A DNA stretch of 64,000 nt, taken from positions 62,001-126,000 of the forward strand of contig NZ_JACLHY010000002.1 of assembly GCF_014397245.1 (NCBI RefSeq), given 5' to 3'. The translations under genes and the position numbers were made by a program. This document shows, piece after piece, positions 36,912 to 46,010 of this stretch. Source of the stretch: Arenibacter arenosicollis (lineage in GTDB: Bacteria; Bacteroidota; Bacteroidia; Flavobacteriales; Flavobacteriaceae). The notes under the pieces were generated by a model. It was not told the origin of the DNA, did no database searches, and saw nothing but the letters and a program-made list of their open reading frames with translations. Every line of letters begins with the position of its first letter. The first letter of the stretch is position 1.

Positions 36912-38780
36912 TTAATAGCCTGGATTCTGGATTATAGAAGGATCTTTATCTATTTCCTCTTGTTTTATAGGCATAAAATAAACATGGTCTTGCCAAACTC
37001 TATTTTCGAAAACAATATTTGTTGGTCTATACTCATAATCAAAAAGTGAGGTATCCTTTCTATAGTCTGCTACAGTAGTACCTGGTTTTTGCGTGGCCTG
37101 AATCAATATTTGCTGTACCTGTTTGTTCAAGGACTGTGGACCTTCCAACCATCGTTTCATATCAAATAGCCTAGCATCTTCATTGACCAATTCCTTATCA
37201 CGTTCCCTTTTGTAAAGTTCCAACAGCGCAGAACCAGATGCCGTGACTGCTGGCAGACCATTTCTAAAGCGGAGTTTGTTCAACCAGGTAATGGCTTCCC
37301 CTTCGTCATTGGTATTGATATTGGCCTCCACATAATTCAATAAGACCTCTGTATATCTAATGTACGGAGCATCCACTTTTTGAAGGTCATTGGGCCAAGA
37401 GGCCGGCTGATTTGGATCAACGAATTTCCTAAAATAATAACCAGTTCTGGAACCGTTCCAATCCTCAATAGGACCTTGACGCGTATCAACACCATTTATA
37501 ATAGTACCATCGGACAAGGTATAGAACCCGGTCTGGATTTCATTGAATTTATCAAATTTCACAACATCATCGGTCCTTTGCTTCCATGCTCCTCCATCAT
37601 AAAGGAAGGTAGAATAAAAACGAGCCTCACGATTGTCGTAGGGCGCCGCTGCATGTGCAGGATTGTCCCAGTCGAACTTGGTACCATCTGCAAAATCATA
37701 TTTGGAAACCAAGGCTTCGGTAGGCGTAGTTCCTGCCCATTCGTGGTAACCGTTGGGACCGTGGTACAAGGCTACCATACCAGGGCCCTGTGACCATCCA
37801 TCTCCTCCAGGATACGTTCTGGAACCAAATCCAAATTCCTCTACCAATCTTCCCCAAATAAAATCTTGGTTCTGGTCTCCTTGCAGCCAAATATCTTCAT
37901 AGTTCTGAATAGCCTCCTCCTGAGAAGCCGGCGCTGTATAATCCAATTTATAACCAGTAGTGGCATCCAACAATGTTTTGGAAGCAGCCTTCGCAGCTTC
38001 CCATCTCTGTAATTGGGAACCACTGGTCCATCCTATCAATTCAGGATTGCTATAGGATGCAATAGTGGATACACTTGAAGCTTTTGAAGGCTCATACAAA
38101 TCACTGGCAACATGGGTCAACACCCTGGATTTCATGGCCAAAGCAGTAATTTTATCCGCTCTAGCAGGATCTCTAGGTGCTTCTTCCAACAAATCTATGG
38201 CACGATCCAAATCGGATAAAATCTGGCTAACGGTTTCGGCAAAAGTAGCTCGTGGATTATTGGCCTCGCTATCCAAGGTCAAAGGTTCGGTCAACAATAC
38301 TACCCCCCCAAATTGTCTCATTAATTGGGTGTAATAATAGCCTCTCATAAAATAAGCTTCCCCGAGTAAACGATTCACTAAAGCAGCATCCATTTCAGCC
38401 TCATTAATGGTAAGTTTCTGGATAGCAATATTAGCACTTCGTATGAACGGGTATAATTGAGGCCAACTAAACCATTGCATGTCCATAAAATTACCTGCAG
38501 GGTTCATTTTACCCTCAGTATAGCCATCTACACCCCTACCTGGGTGTGTAAAAACGGCCTGATCGGTAAAGGCATCCGTAGTTTCTTCACGGGTAAGCGT
38601 ACCCGCCCACGTTCCTTGATACAAATCCAAAACTGCTGCCTCCGCAAGTTTAACATCTGTCCAAACACTCGCATCCCCAACCTCGGTCAGCGGAGTGGTC
38701 TCCAAAAAATCTTCATTACACGCTAGCACAAGAAAGCCAAAAAGCAACAGGGCAGCATTTCTAAATATATTCTTTTTCAT
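36912..38780 (-). CDS. SusD/RagB-family nutrient-binding lipoprotein
   Basis: A 622-residue SusD-like lipoprotein. The signal ends LVLAC (Cys21) followed by NEDF and the usual FLETTPLTEV start of SusD proteins. TPR-like helices (LLGEAYFMRGYYYTQLMRQFGGV) and the C-terminal block RERDKELVNEDARLFDMKRW are characteristic. It caps the SusC barrel at the cell surface and binds the imported ligand. It starts 11 bp after the susC stop. The many Trp and Tyr residues suit glycan or aromatic ligands, but the ligand is unknown. Confidence 0.95.
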   Translation of the reverse strand: MKKNIFRNAALLLFGFLVLACNEDFLETTPLTEVGDASVWTDVKLAEAAVLDLYQGTWAGTLTREETTDAFTDQAVFTHPGRGVDGYTEGKMNPAGNFMDMQWFSWPQLYPFIRSANIAIQKLTINEAEMDAALVNRLLGEAYFMRGYYYTQLMRQFGGVVLLTEPLTLDSEANNPRATFAETVSQILSDLDRAIDLLEEAPRDPARADKITALAMKSRVLTHVASDLYEPSKASSVSTIASYSNPELIGWTSGSQLQRWEAAKAASKTLLDATTGYKLDYTAPASQEEAIQNYEDIWLQGDQNQDFIWGRLVEEFGFGSRTYPGGDGWSQGPGMVALYHGPNGYHEWAGTTPTEALVSKYDFADGTKFDWDNPAHAAAPYDNREARFYSTFLYDGGAWKQRTDDVVKFDKFNEIQTGFYTLSDGTIINGVDTRQGPIEDWNGSRTGYYFRKFVDPNQPASWPNDLQKVDAPYIRYTEVLLNYVEANINTNDEGEAITWLNKLRFRNGLPAVTASGSALLELYKRERDKELVNEDARLFDMKRWLEGPQSLNKQVQQILIQATQKPGTTVADYRKDTSLFDYEYRPTNIVFENRVWQDHVYFMPIKQEEIDKDPSIIQNPGY

Positions 38781-38791
38781 TTCAGTATTTT

Positions 38792-41700
38792 TTAAAATGT
38801 TATTTGAAATCCAACATTGATAGTCTTCAGCATTGGGTATATTCCACCATTGGCTGTCCGTCCACCACTGACTCCCTGGGTTCCAGCGTCCTGACCAGCA
38901 CCATTATTCGCAAGATCCGAGTTACTAACTTGAACAACTTCAGGATCAAATGGGAAATCGGTGAATGTCAATAAGTTAGTGCCTGAAACTGAAATACGCA
39001 AGCTTTTTGCTCCAAATTGTCCAATTATTTCCTCGTCCAAGCTATAGCCTAGTTCCAAAGTTTTTAAACGTACGTAGTTTCTTTTAAGAAGATATGCATC
39101 TGTTTGTCCAGAATACCATTGATCGCCCCTATCAGCCAATCTAGGTTTTGGTGCGTCCAAATTATCTAGTGACCAAGCGCGATCACGAACTTCACGTTGT
39201 ACGTTGGCAAGGGTACCGGACATAAAACTCCACTCGTAGTTACTGTAACCACCGGCTGCCCCTGACCAATACATACTGAAATCAATATTCTTATAGTTTA
39301 GAGCAGTATTGAACCCAAATTGAGTATCCGCAAAGGCACTACCTCCTACACGGGTCTTATCCTCCGGACCAATCTTACCGTCACCGCTGATATCCACTAC
39401 TCGCGCATCTCCCGGCTTCAACTGGGAAGTGACACCACTGTAATCCAAGGATTCAGCATCAATTTCGGCTTGTGTACGAAAAACGCCATCAAATCTATAT
39501 AAAAGCGGTCTTCCTATTTCGCCTCCGGTTTCACGTTGCCATGGGCGGTCCGCCAATGCCGGTTCATCAAAAAACAACAGTTTATTGCTAGAATCACTAA
39601 AATTAAACGTTAGATTATAACTAAAACCTGAATCATTTCCTCCTTGAACACCAGCACTTATTTCATAACCTTTGTTCTCAAATTCTCCAATATTAACTGC
39701 AGGAGCAGCAATACCACTATATTCCGGCAATGTTTTCAAAGGGGTCGTCAAAATATCTGCTCGTGTGTTTCTATAATAATCAAAACCAATTGTCAAATGA
39801 TTATTCAATATACGCAAGTCAAAACCAACATTTCGCGAAGTAGCGGTCTCCCATGAAACATCGGGGTTTGCTACCTTACTTTCGTATGCCGTAGTTACAA
39901 CCGGACCTAAACCAGTAGCCGACAATTCGTAAGTTGAGATATACTGGAAGGCATTAACATTATCGTTACCCAATTCCCCATAAGAACCTCTCAATTTCAA
40001 GAAATTGATAAAAGGCAAGCCTTTTTGAAAGAAAGGCTCTTCAGAAACAACCCAACCTGCAGATACACCGGGGAAAAACCCAAAACGGTTATCCTTAGCA
40101 AAAAGATAAGAACCGTCATATCTAAATAGGAATTCCAATAAATATTTCTGCTTATAGGCATAGTTTAAACGACCATAATAGTTAAGACGTGCGGTTTCAT
40201 ATCCATTACCAAAACTATTCTGTCCTTCACTACCCCCTAAGTCCAATTGTGCAAGATCACTGGAAAGAAAAAACCTTCTGAAGGCCCCAAAGTAACTTTG
40301 TTCGGATTCTTCACGGGTTATACCGCCCAATAATTTAACATCATGGTTGCCAAATTCCTTGGAATATTGAGCATTAAAACTTGCGGTAACATCGGTCAAT
40401 GTTGTATGTTGCTGGTTCAAACTTGGATCACCAGGACCACGTTGGGCGGCGGTTAAACCAGAAGAGTTTCTATTTACCCCATCCCACGTATAAAGTGTCC
40501 AGGGCCGATCCCATTGTTTATAATCAAAATTCATTTTGTCATAAGAAACGTTACCTCTAAACTCCAATCCATCTACCCCTGGAACTTTATAGGTCAGCCC
40601 AATATTACTTTGAACGTAATTTGTATTTCTATCAATATAACCAGGTCCATCGGTAACCCTAACTGCCGGGTTATTTCCGTTTTCGATATCCGGACCTAAT
40701 TCACCGCTCGGCCAGAAGGCTGGGAACCAAGGATATTGCCTCACCAAATCATCAAAAATGGAATTGGCCCCCCTTGTATTTGAATAATTATTTTCCTGTC
40801 TAGAATAAAGCCCAACGTCCATACTTAAAGACTTGCTTATTTTAGCATCCAGATTCAGCCTCAAATCAAATTGCTGATACCCCTTTGGGGCATTTCTAAA
40901 GTTAACATCTTGTCTTAAGTGACCTAAAGAAGCAAGATACCTAACATTGTCCGTTCCCCCAGAAACTTGTAGGTTCTGGCGCTGAATAGGTGCACCCCTC
41001 GTAGTTACTTCCTTCATCCAGTCGGTATCCGGATACTGCCATGGGTCATTGCCCGCAGCTGTCTGTTGGATTCGATCGTTGGTAAAAGTTGGATTCACGG
41101 TCTCGCCATTATCAGATCTAACATATGGTGCACCTCTACCAGCATGCGCCGCATTCCATTCCGAGGTTGGTAATTTATACACGTTAAGTACGTTTACCAA
41201 ATCCATGTATTCAGCTCCTTTCAACATTTCTGGTGTTGAAGTGAAACTTTGCAAACCGTAAGTTGTATTTATCTTAACAACTGGCGCACCGATCTTACCA
41301 CGTTTGGTAGTAACCAGGATAACCCCGTTCGCTGCCCTTGCTCCATAAATGGCGGCTGAAGCATCTTTAAGAACCGAGATACTTTCAATATCGGCTGGGT
41401 TGATCCTTGTAATACCCCCAGCTCTATCAGGGATACCATCAACAACAACCAAGGCCGAAGAGTTATTAAAAGTATTGGTACCACGCACCCTAATGGCGGG
41501 TGAATCAGCACCAGGGGTAGCCTGTCCAGTATCAATAAATAAACCAGCTACCTTTCCGGCCAATGCAGCTCCTAAGTTAGGAGAAGAAGATTTTTCCAGT
41601 TCATCACCACCTACACTTGATACCGATCCTGTTAAAGTTGCCTTTTTCTGGGTACCATACCCTACAACAACAACTTCTTCCAACTGGCTTGCATCCTCTT

Positions 41701-42070
41701 CCAAAGTAATACTTACCGTGGATCGACCACTAACAGCTACTTCCTGCGTTTTATAACCTATATAACTAAATATAAGCGTTGCATTATTATCTACACCCGA
41801 TAAGGTATAGTTACCGTCAAAATCGGTTTGGGTTCCGTTGGTGGTCCCTTTGACCACAATACTAGCGCCAGGCAGAGGGCCGTTGGCATCAGAAACAACC
41901 CCAGAAATGGTTTGTTGAACCGATACAGAATTAATAGTTTCGGTTTTAAGACTTGCGAATGCCTGTACACTGCAAAATGCCATGGCAAACATCAAAACCG
42001 AAAGCTTCATTGTGAGCTTCCTTTTTTGAATGATTTCTGTTTGGACAGAAAACCAGGTTTTTTTCTTCAT
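38792..42070 (-). CDS. SusC/RagA-family TonB-dependent outer-membrane transporter
   Basis: A 1092-residue SusC-type receptor. The long signal region (1-40, ending VQAFA) has the extended N terminus usual in this family. A carboxypeptidase-regulatory-like domain follows at about 53-130 (VSDANGPLPGASIVVKGT), a TonB box (LEEVVVVGYGTQ) near 133, a plug domain to about 250 (VLKDASAAIYGARAANGVILVTTK) and then the 22-strand barrel ending in KTINVGFQITF. With SusD it forms the import complex energised by TonB. It is the first gene of a four-gene run ending in the seven-haem cytochrome. Confidence 0.96.
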   Translation of the reverse strand: MKKKTWFSVQTEIIQKRKLTMKLSVLMFAMAFCSVQAFASLKTETINSVSVQQTISGVVSDANGPLPGASIVVKGTTNGTQTDFDGNYTLSGVDNNATLIFSYIGYKTQEVAVSGRSTVSITLEEDASQLEEVVVVGYGTQKKATLTGSVSSVGGDELEKSSSPNLGAALAGKVAGLFIDTGQATPGADSPAIRVRGTNTFNNSSALVVVDGIPDRAGGITRINPADIESISVLKDASAAIYGARAANGVILVTTKRGKIGAPVVKINTTYGLQSFTSTPEMLKGAEYMDLVNVLNVYKLPTSEWNAAHAGRGAPYVRSDNGETVNPTFTNDRIQQTAAGNDPWQYPDTDWMKEVTTRGAPIQRQNLQVSGGTDNVRYLASLGHLRQDVNFRNAPKGYQQFDLRLNLDAKISKSLSMDVGLYSRQENNYSNTRGANSIFDDLVRQYPWFPAFWPSGELGPDIENGNNPAVRVTDGPGYIDRNTNYVQSNIGLTYKVPGVDGLEFRGNVSYDKMNFDYKQWDRPWTLYTWDGVNRNSSGLTAAQRGPGDPSLNQQHTTLTDVTASFNAQYSKEFGNHDVKLLGGITREESEQSYFGAFRRFFLSSDLAQLDLGGSEGQNSFGNGYETARLNYYGRLNYAYKQKYLLEFLFRYDGSYLFAKDNRFGFFPGVSAGWVVSEEPFFQKGLPFINFLKLRGSYGELGNDNVNAFQYISTYELSATGLGPVVTTAYESKVANPDVSWETATSRNVGFDLRILNNHLTIGFDYYRNTRADILTTPLKTLPEYSGIAAPAVNIGEFENKGYEISAGVQGGNDSGFSYNLTFNFSDSSNKLLFFDEPALADRPWQRETGGEIGRPLLYRFDGVFRTQAEIDAESLDYSGVTSQLKPGDARVVDISGDGKIGPEDKTRVGGSAFADTQFGFNTALNYKNIDFSMYWSGAAGGYSNYEWSFMSGTLANVQREVRDRAWSLDNLDAPKPRLADRGDQWYSGQTDAYLLKRNYVRLKTLELGYSLDEEIIGQFGAKSLRISVSGTNLLTFTDFPFDPEVVQVSNSDLANNGAGQDAGTQGVSGGRTANGGIYPMLKTINVGFQITF

Positions 42071-42755
42071 AATGTCAAATGTTAAGTTAGTTAGTTAGCG
42101 AAAAGCGGCACTTTACAGTACATCAACATATTTACTTTTAGAAATTGGTACGTAGAACTCCCCAAACAATCTTTTTATTGATTCCCTAAATCAAAGTAAT
42201 ATCCAAAAATGTTCGTGGAAATTTTTCTATTCCAAATCGAATAATAAAATTAAAACCCTCCTACTCCAACTTTAATTCTATTTCAAAATATTGATAACCG
42301 TAAGAATAACGCTTACATAGCAAATATATAAATTTTGCTAAACTTCTGTTAAGATATGTGAATTAATTGTTAACAAAAAACATAAACTGTTAAAAAAGCC
42401 ATACTGAAATTAACAAATTCGCATTTAACATAAAACCCACAAACCCCTTAAAATCTTAAAGATGGCAATGAATTGACTCTAGTTGACCTACACCTGAACA
42501 GGTGAAAAACGAAAATAAAATTAAGTGGTACTGGAGAGATGTTAAAAATAAAAAAGAAGCTACAGAAACTAAATAATGTCAACTTTCCAGAAAACATCCA
42601 ACAATCTACAAAACAGCGTTATCAATTGTTAAAGCAGGGTAAAATAAAGAGGTGAAAACCTTTTATTTACGTATTTTCACAATATTAATGTAAACTTAAC
42701 GTTAATTTATTGTAAATTTATAGTCAAAATAAAGTTAACCCTAAATTATAACGTC
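42071..42755. other. 685-bp region upstream of susC
   Basis: It holds a minus-strand TATATTTG box (42328-42321) that would give susC a leader of about 245 bases, a small CACCTG/CAGGTG inverted repeat at 42491-42504 and a 38-codon frame at 42539-42655 that I do not accept as a gene. No regulator gene (AraC, HTCS, anti-sigma) accompanies the susCD genes here. Confidence 0.5.
42321..42328 (-). promoter_or_regulatory. Possible susC -7 box
   Basis: Reads TATATTTG on the minus strand, the only perfect TAnnTTTG match in the region upstream of susC. No clear -33 TTG is correctly placed. Confidence 0.35.
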
Positions 42756-42884
42756 ATGAAAGAAAGTCTTGAAAAAAACACTCCTAAAGAAGCTAAAGCC
42801 TTTTCGTTGAAAAATTTGCCAAAATACATAAGGACCTATGCCAAAACGTGTAGAGAGTCTTATTACCATATGTTAAGCCTATAA
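42756..42884 (+). CDS. Small basic 42-residue hypothetical protein
   Basis: ATG 42756 to TAA 42882-42884 encodes 42 residues: MKESLEKNTP, then a basic stretch KNLPKYIRTYAKTCRESY and an ending YHMLSL. It is preceded by an AT-rich leader and a TAAATTTA box near 42713, close to the TAnnTTTG pattern. It ends two bases before the convergent rsmG stop, so the genes abut tail to tail. Codon choice looks like that of neighbouring genes. I do not recognise the family; a chance frame cannot be excluded. Confidence 0.45.
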   Translation: MKESLEKNTPKEAKAFSLKNLPKYIRTYAKTCRESYYHMLSL

Positions 42885-42886
42885 AC

Positions 42887-43522
42887 TTAACCTTTGAATT
42901 TTACCGGCAGGTAAACCAATTTTTTGGTTTCAAAAAAGTCCTCTTCAAACATTTCCGAAAGATTATATATCTGAACGGTACGGTAATCCTTTAATTCCTC
43001 CTCCAAATCACCCCCCTTTAAATAAAGGATTCCGTTCTTGAGCTCGTGTTCCGATTTCTTTTTTATTTTACCTTTCACCCAATGGGTAAAAGTGGGCATA
43101 GCGGCCACTGCCCTACTGACGATAAAATCGAACTGATCATTAATTTCTTCCACTCTGGAGTTAATGGCAGTGACATTGGTAATTTCCAGACCCTCCACAA
43201 CTTCCTTTACCACTTTTATCTTTTTACCGATGGCATCGACCAAGGTAAAATGGGTCTCGGGAAAGAAAATAGCCAGGGGAATGCCAGGAAAGCCTCCTCC
43301 AGTGCCCACATCCAACACTTTTGCCCCAGGATTAAATTTGTGAAATTTGGCTATTGCCAGTGAATGTAGTACGTGCCGAAGATACAATTCATCTATATCT
43401 TTTCTGGAAACCACATTTATCTTTAGATTCCAATCCCGGTACAGATCTTGCAACTTTTCAAATTGCTGTTTCTGCAAATCTGTTAATTCGGGAAAATATT
43501 TACAAATAATTGTATAGTCCAT
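42887..43522 (-). CDS. rsmG: 16S rRNA (guanine527-N7)-methyltransferase
   Basis: A 211-residue RsmG/GidB protein. The SAM-binding motif VLDVGTGGGFPGIPLAI, the LVDAIGKKIKVVKEV block and FDFIVSRAVA are diagnostic. It methylates N7 of G527 of 16S rRNA and loss can give low-level streptomycin resistance. It stands alone, divergent from the desaturase gene, with a TATTTTTG box just upstream. Confidence 0.94.
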   Translation of the reverse strand: MDYTIICKYFPELTDLQKQQFEKLQDLYRDWNLKINVVSRKDIDELYLRHVLHSLAIAKFHKFNPGAKVLDVGTGGGFPGIPLAIFFPETHFTLVDAIGKKIKVVKEVVEGLEITNVTAINSRVEEINDQFDFIVSRAVAAMPTFTHWVKGKIKKKSEHELKNGILYLKGGDLEEELKDYRTVQIYNLSEMFEEDFFETKKLVYLPVKFKG

Positions 43523-43543
43523 AATCTTTCGTTAAATTTTTGG

Positions 43544-43551
43544 CAAAAATA
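43544..43551 (-). promoter_or_regulatory. rsmG promoter -7 box
   Basis: Reads TATTTTTG on the minus strand, a perfect TAnnTTTG match 21 bp before the start codon. Confidence 0.45.
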
Positions 43552-43639
43552 GTACTTTAATAGGCATGGCCTAAGTTTTAACAAAGCAGTTATACTTAAT
43601 TTGGGCTCGAATTGCCGTATATTTACAAAAAATTAAATC

Positions 43640-44743
43640 ATGGACAACAAACCCATAAGATTTTCAAGAAAAGACTCTGCACAATTCTTCAAAACCCTCA
43701 ATAAGCGCGTTAATGATTATTTCAAGGAGAACGACCTAAAAAAAACAGGGAATTGGAAATTGCACTTAAAGACAGCCGTAATGTTTGCCCTATTTTTGGC
43801 ACCCTATTTTCTAATATTGACCTTAGGACTCCCAAATTGGGCCAATTTGTTATTGACCATCACCATGGGTGTTGGTATGGCCGGAGTTGGCATGAATGTA
43901 ATGCATGATGGAAACCACGGTTCCTATTCCAATAAAAAGTGGGTTAACAAACTTATGGGGGGAAGTATTTATATCCTTGCCGGAAACGTTTACAATTGGC
44001 AGGTTCAGCACAATGTATTGCACCATACCTACACGAATATTCACGAGCATGATGAAGATTTGGAAGCAGGCAGGATATTAAGGTTTTCCAAACATGCCAA
44101 ATGGCACAAATTCCATAAATTCCAACATTTTTATTCCATTCTTCTTTACGGTCTTCTAACTTTTAATTGGGCCATTACAACCGATTTTCAACAAATGTAT
44201 CGCTATACCAAAAGAAAATTAGCTTATGGAAAATTCCCCAACCCCTTCATGAACTGGAGTATGTTGGTCGTTACCAAGCTTATTTATATTACCATTTGGA
44301 TTATTGTACCAATGGTATTTTTAGATATCGCCTGGTGGAAAATTCTTATAGGATTCTTTATAATGCACTATGTTGCCGGTGTTATTTTGAGCGTGGTATT
44401 CCAGTTGGCGCACGTGGTAGATGAAGCGGAAACCCCTTTACCTGAAAAAGACGGTACCATGAAAAATACCTGGGCAATACACCAATTGTTCACGACCGTT
44501 AATTTTGGCACTAAAAACCGTATAGTAAACTGGTTTACAGGAGGCTTAAACCATCAAGTGGAACATCATATTTTCCCCAACATAAGCCATATACATTACA
44601 CAAAAATTGCCAAAATTGTTAAAGAGACAGCAAATGAGTTTAATTTGCCATACAACGAATATAAAACTACAAGAAAAGCTATAATTTCGCACTTCAAACA
44701 TCTAAAAGAATTGGGCAAAAAACCCACATTACAATATCAGTAA
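43640..44743 (+). CDS. Membrane fatty-acid desaturase
   Basis: A 367-residue integral-membrane di-iron desaturase. Three histidine boxes are intact: HDGNH (His89/His93), HNVLHH (His124/128/129) and HQVEHH near 310. Hydrophobic segments lie around 45-65, 70-86, 155-175 and 215-260. The HQVEHH third box with Gln is shared with front-end (delta-5/6-type) acyl desaturases, but no fused cytochrome b5 domain exists here. It introduces double bonds into acyl chains with O2. The aminotransferase gene begins 14 bp after its stop. Confidence 0.88.
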   Translation: MDNKPIRFSRKDSAQFFKTLNKRVNDYFKENDLKKTGNWKLHLKTAVMFALFLAPYFLILTLGLPNWANLLLTITMGVGMAGVGMNVMHDGNHGSYSNKKWVNKLMGGSIYILAGNVYNWQVQHNVLHHTYTNIHEHDEDLEAGRILRFSKHAKWHKFHKFQHFYSILLYGLLTFNWAITTDFQQMYRYTKRKLAYGKFPNPFMNWSMLVVTKLIYITIWIIVPMVFLDIAWWKILIGFFIMHYVAGVILSVVFQLAHVVDEAETPLPEKDGTMKNTWAIHQLFTTVNFGTKNRIVNWFTGGLNHQVEHHIFPNISHIHYTKIAKIVKETANEFNLPYNEYKTTRKAIISHFKHLKELGKKPTLQYQ

Positions 44744-44757
44744 ATTATAATAGAAAA

Positions 44758-45942
44758 ATGAAGAACCATTTATCCGATAGGATCAACTCCATGTCCACCT
44801 CGGCCACACTGGCTATGGCCGCTAAAGCCAGGGAATTAAAAAGCGAAGGCAAAGATATCATTGGTTTAAGTCTAGGGGAACCTGACTTTAACATACCGGA
44901 TTTTATCAAAGAAGCTGCCAAACAAGCAATAGACCAAAATTATAGCAGCTACTCCCCTGTGGATGGTTATGCCGATTTAAAGCAGTCCATTGCCAATAAA
45001 TTTAAAAGGGACAATGGCCTTACTTATGGCCTAAACCAGATTGTAGTATCTACAGGTGCAAAACAATCCTTGGCAAATATTGCTATGGTAATGCTCAACG
45101 ATGGGGATGAAGTTATTTTACCAGCTCCATATTGGGTAAGCTACAGCGATATTGTAAAATTGGCCGAAGGTGTACCCGTGGAAGTTCCTACGAGTATCGA
45201 CACCGATTTTAAAATGACTCCAGAACAATTGGAGAAGGCCATTACACCAAAAACCAAAATGATTTGGTTCAGTTCTCCCTGTAATCCAAGTGGATCTGTC
45301 TACAATCAGGAGGAATTGGAAGGTCTGGCCACAGTTTTGAGAAAACATCCAAACATTTTTATTGTTTCCGATGAAATATATGAGCATATCAATTTTATTG
45401 GTGGCCATGTAAGTATTGCCAATATTGATGGAATGTACGACCGTACCATTACAGTGAACGGAGTTTCCAAAGCATTTGCAATGACTGGATGGCGTATTGG
45501 TTACATTGGGGGTCCAGAATGGATTGCCAAGGCATGTAACAAGTTCCAAGGACAGATTACCAGTGGCGCCAATGCAATTGCCCAACGCGCTACAATAGCT
45601 GCTCTTGATGCTCCTATTTCTTCCATTAAGTTCATGATCGATGAATTCCACAAAAGACGTGATCTAGTATTGGAATTATTGGGTGAAATAAAAGGATTTA
45701 ACCTTAACGTACCAGAGGGAGCATTTTACGTATTCCCTGATATCTCCAGCTTTTTTGGAAAAACACTTAACGGGACCTTAATCAATAATGCATCTGATTT
45801 TGCACTATACCTTTTGGAAAAGGCAAATGTAGCTACTGTTACAGGTGAAGCCTTTGGAAATGCCAATTGTATTCGTATTTCCTATGCGGCCTCCGAAAAA
45901 GAATTGAGAGAAGCCATTGCCAGAATAAAGGCTGTTGTATAA
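44758..45942 (+). CDS. Aspartate aminotransferase-type PLP enzyme
   Basis: A 394-residue class I aminotransferase of fold type I. SLGEPDFNIPDF, FSSPCNPSG, VSDEIYEHINF and the PLP-lysine motif SKAFAMTGWRIGY are present, and the C-terminal CIRISYAAS provides the substrate-binding Arg. This matches aspartate/prephenate-type AATs (subgroup Ib). It probably forms an operon with the desaturase by spacing alone; no metabolic link is obvious. A bidirectional terminator follows. Confidence 0.92.
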   Translation: MKNHLSDRINSMSTSATLAMAAKARELKSEGKDIIGLSLGEPDFNIPDFIKEAAKQAIDQNYSSYSPVDGYADLKQSIANKFKRDNGLTYGLNQIVVSTGAKQSLANIAMVMLNDGDEVILPAPYWVSYSDIVKLAEGVPVEVPTSIDTDFKMTPEQLEKAITPKTKMIWFSSPCNPSGSVYNQEELEGLATVLRKHPNIFIVSDEIYEHINFIGGHVSIANIDGMYDRTITVNGVSKAFAMTGWRIGYIGGPEWIAKACNKFQGQITSGANAIAQRATIAALDAPISSIKFMIDEFHKRRDLVLELLGEIKGFNLNVPEGAFYVFPDISSFFGKTLNGTLINNASDFALYLLEKANVATVTGEAFGNANCIRISYAASEKELREAIARIKAVV

Positions 45943-45960
45943 AACACACTTTAATCTTAA

Positions 45961-45996
45961 AAAAAATGGACGCCCAATCGGCGTCCATTTTTTTTT
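45961..45996. terminator. Bidirectional terminator
   Basis: ATGGACGCC (45966-45974) pairs with GGCGTCCAT (45980-45988), flanked by A on the left and a T9 run on the right. It separates the convergent aminotransferase and trkH. Confidence 0.93.
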
Positions 45997-46010
45997 ATGT
46001 TTTTGATATT

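Noticed and set aside
41349-41756. 135-codon open frame antisense to susC
   Set aside because: It is a mirror of the conserved plug-domain coding sequence and has low-complexity Ser/Thr-rich translation.
42539-42655. 38-codon frame upstream of susC with a GGAGAG before its ATG
   Set aside because: Bacteroidota rarely use Shine-Dalgarno signals, the composition is Lys/Gln-rich as expected by chance in A-rich DNA, and no promoter is seen.
45118-45651. 177-codon open frame antisense to the aminotransferase gene
   Set aside because: The sense frame has clear catalytic motifs; the antisense product shows no family pattern and an unlikely composition.
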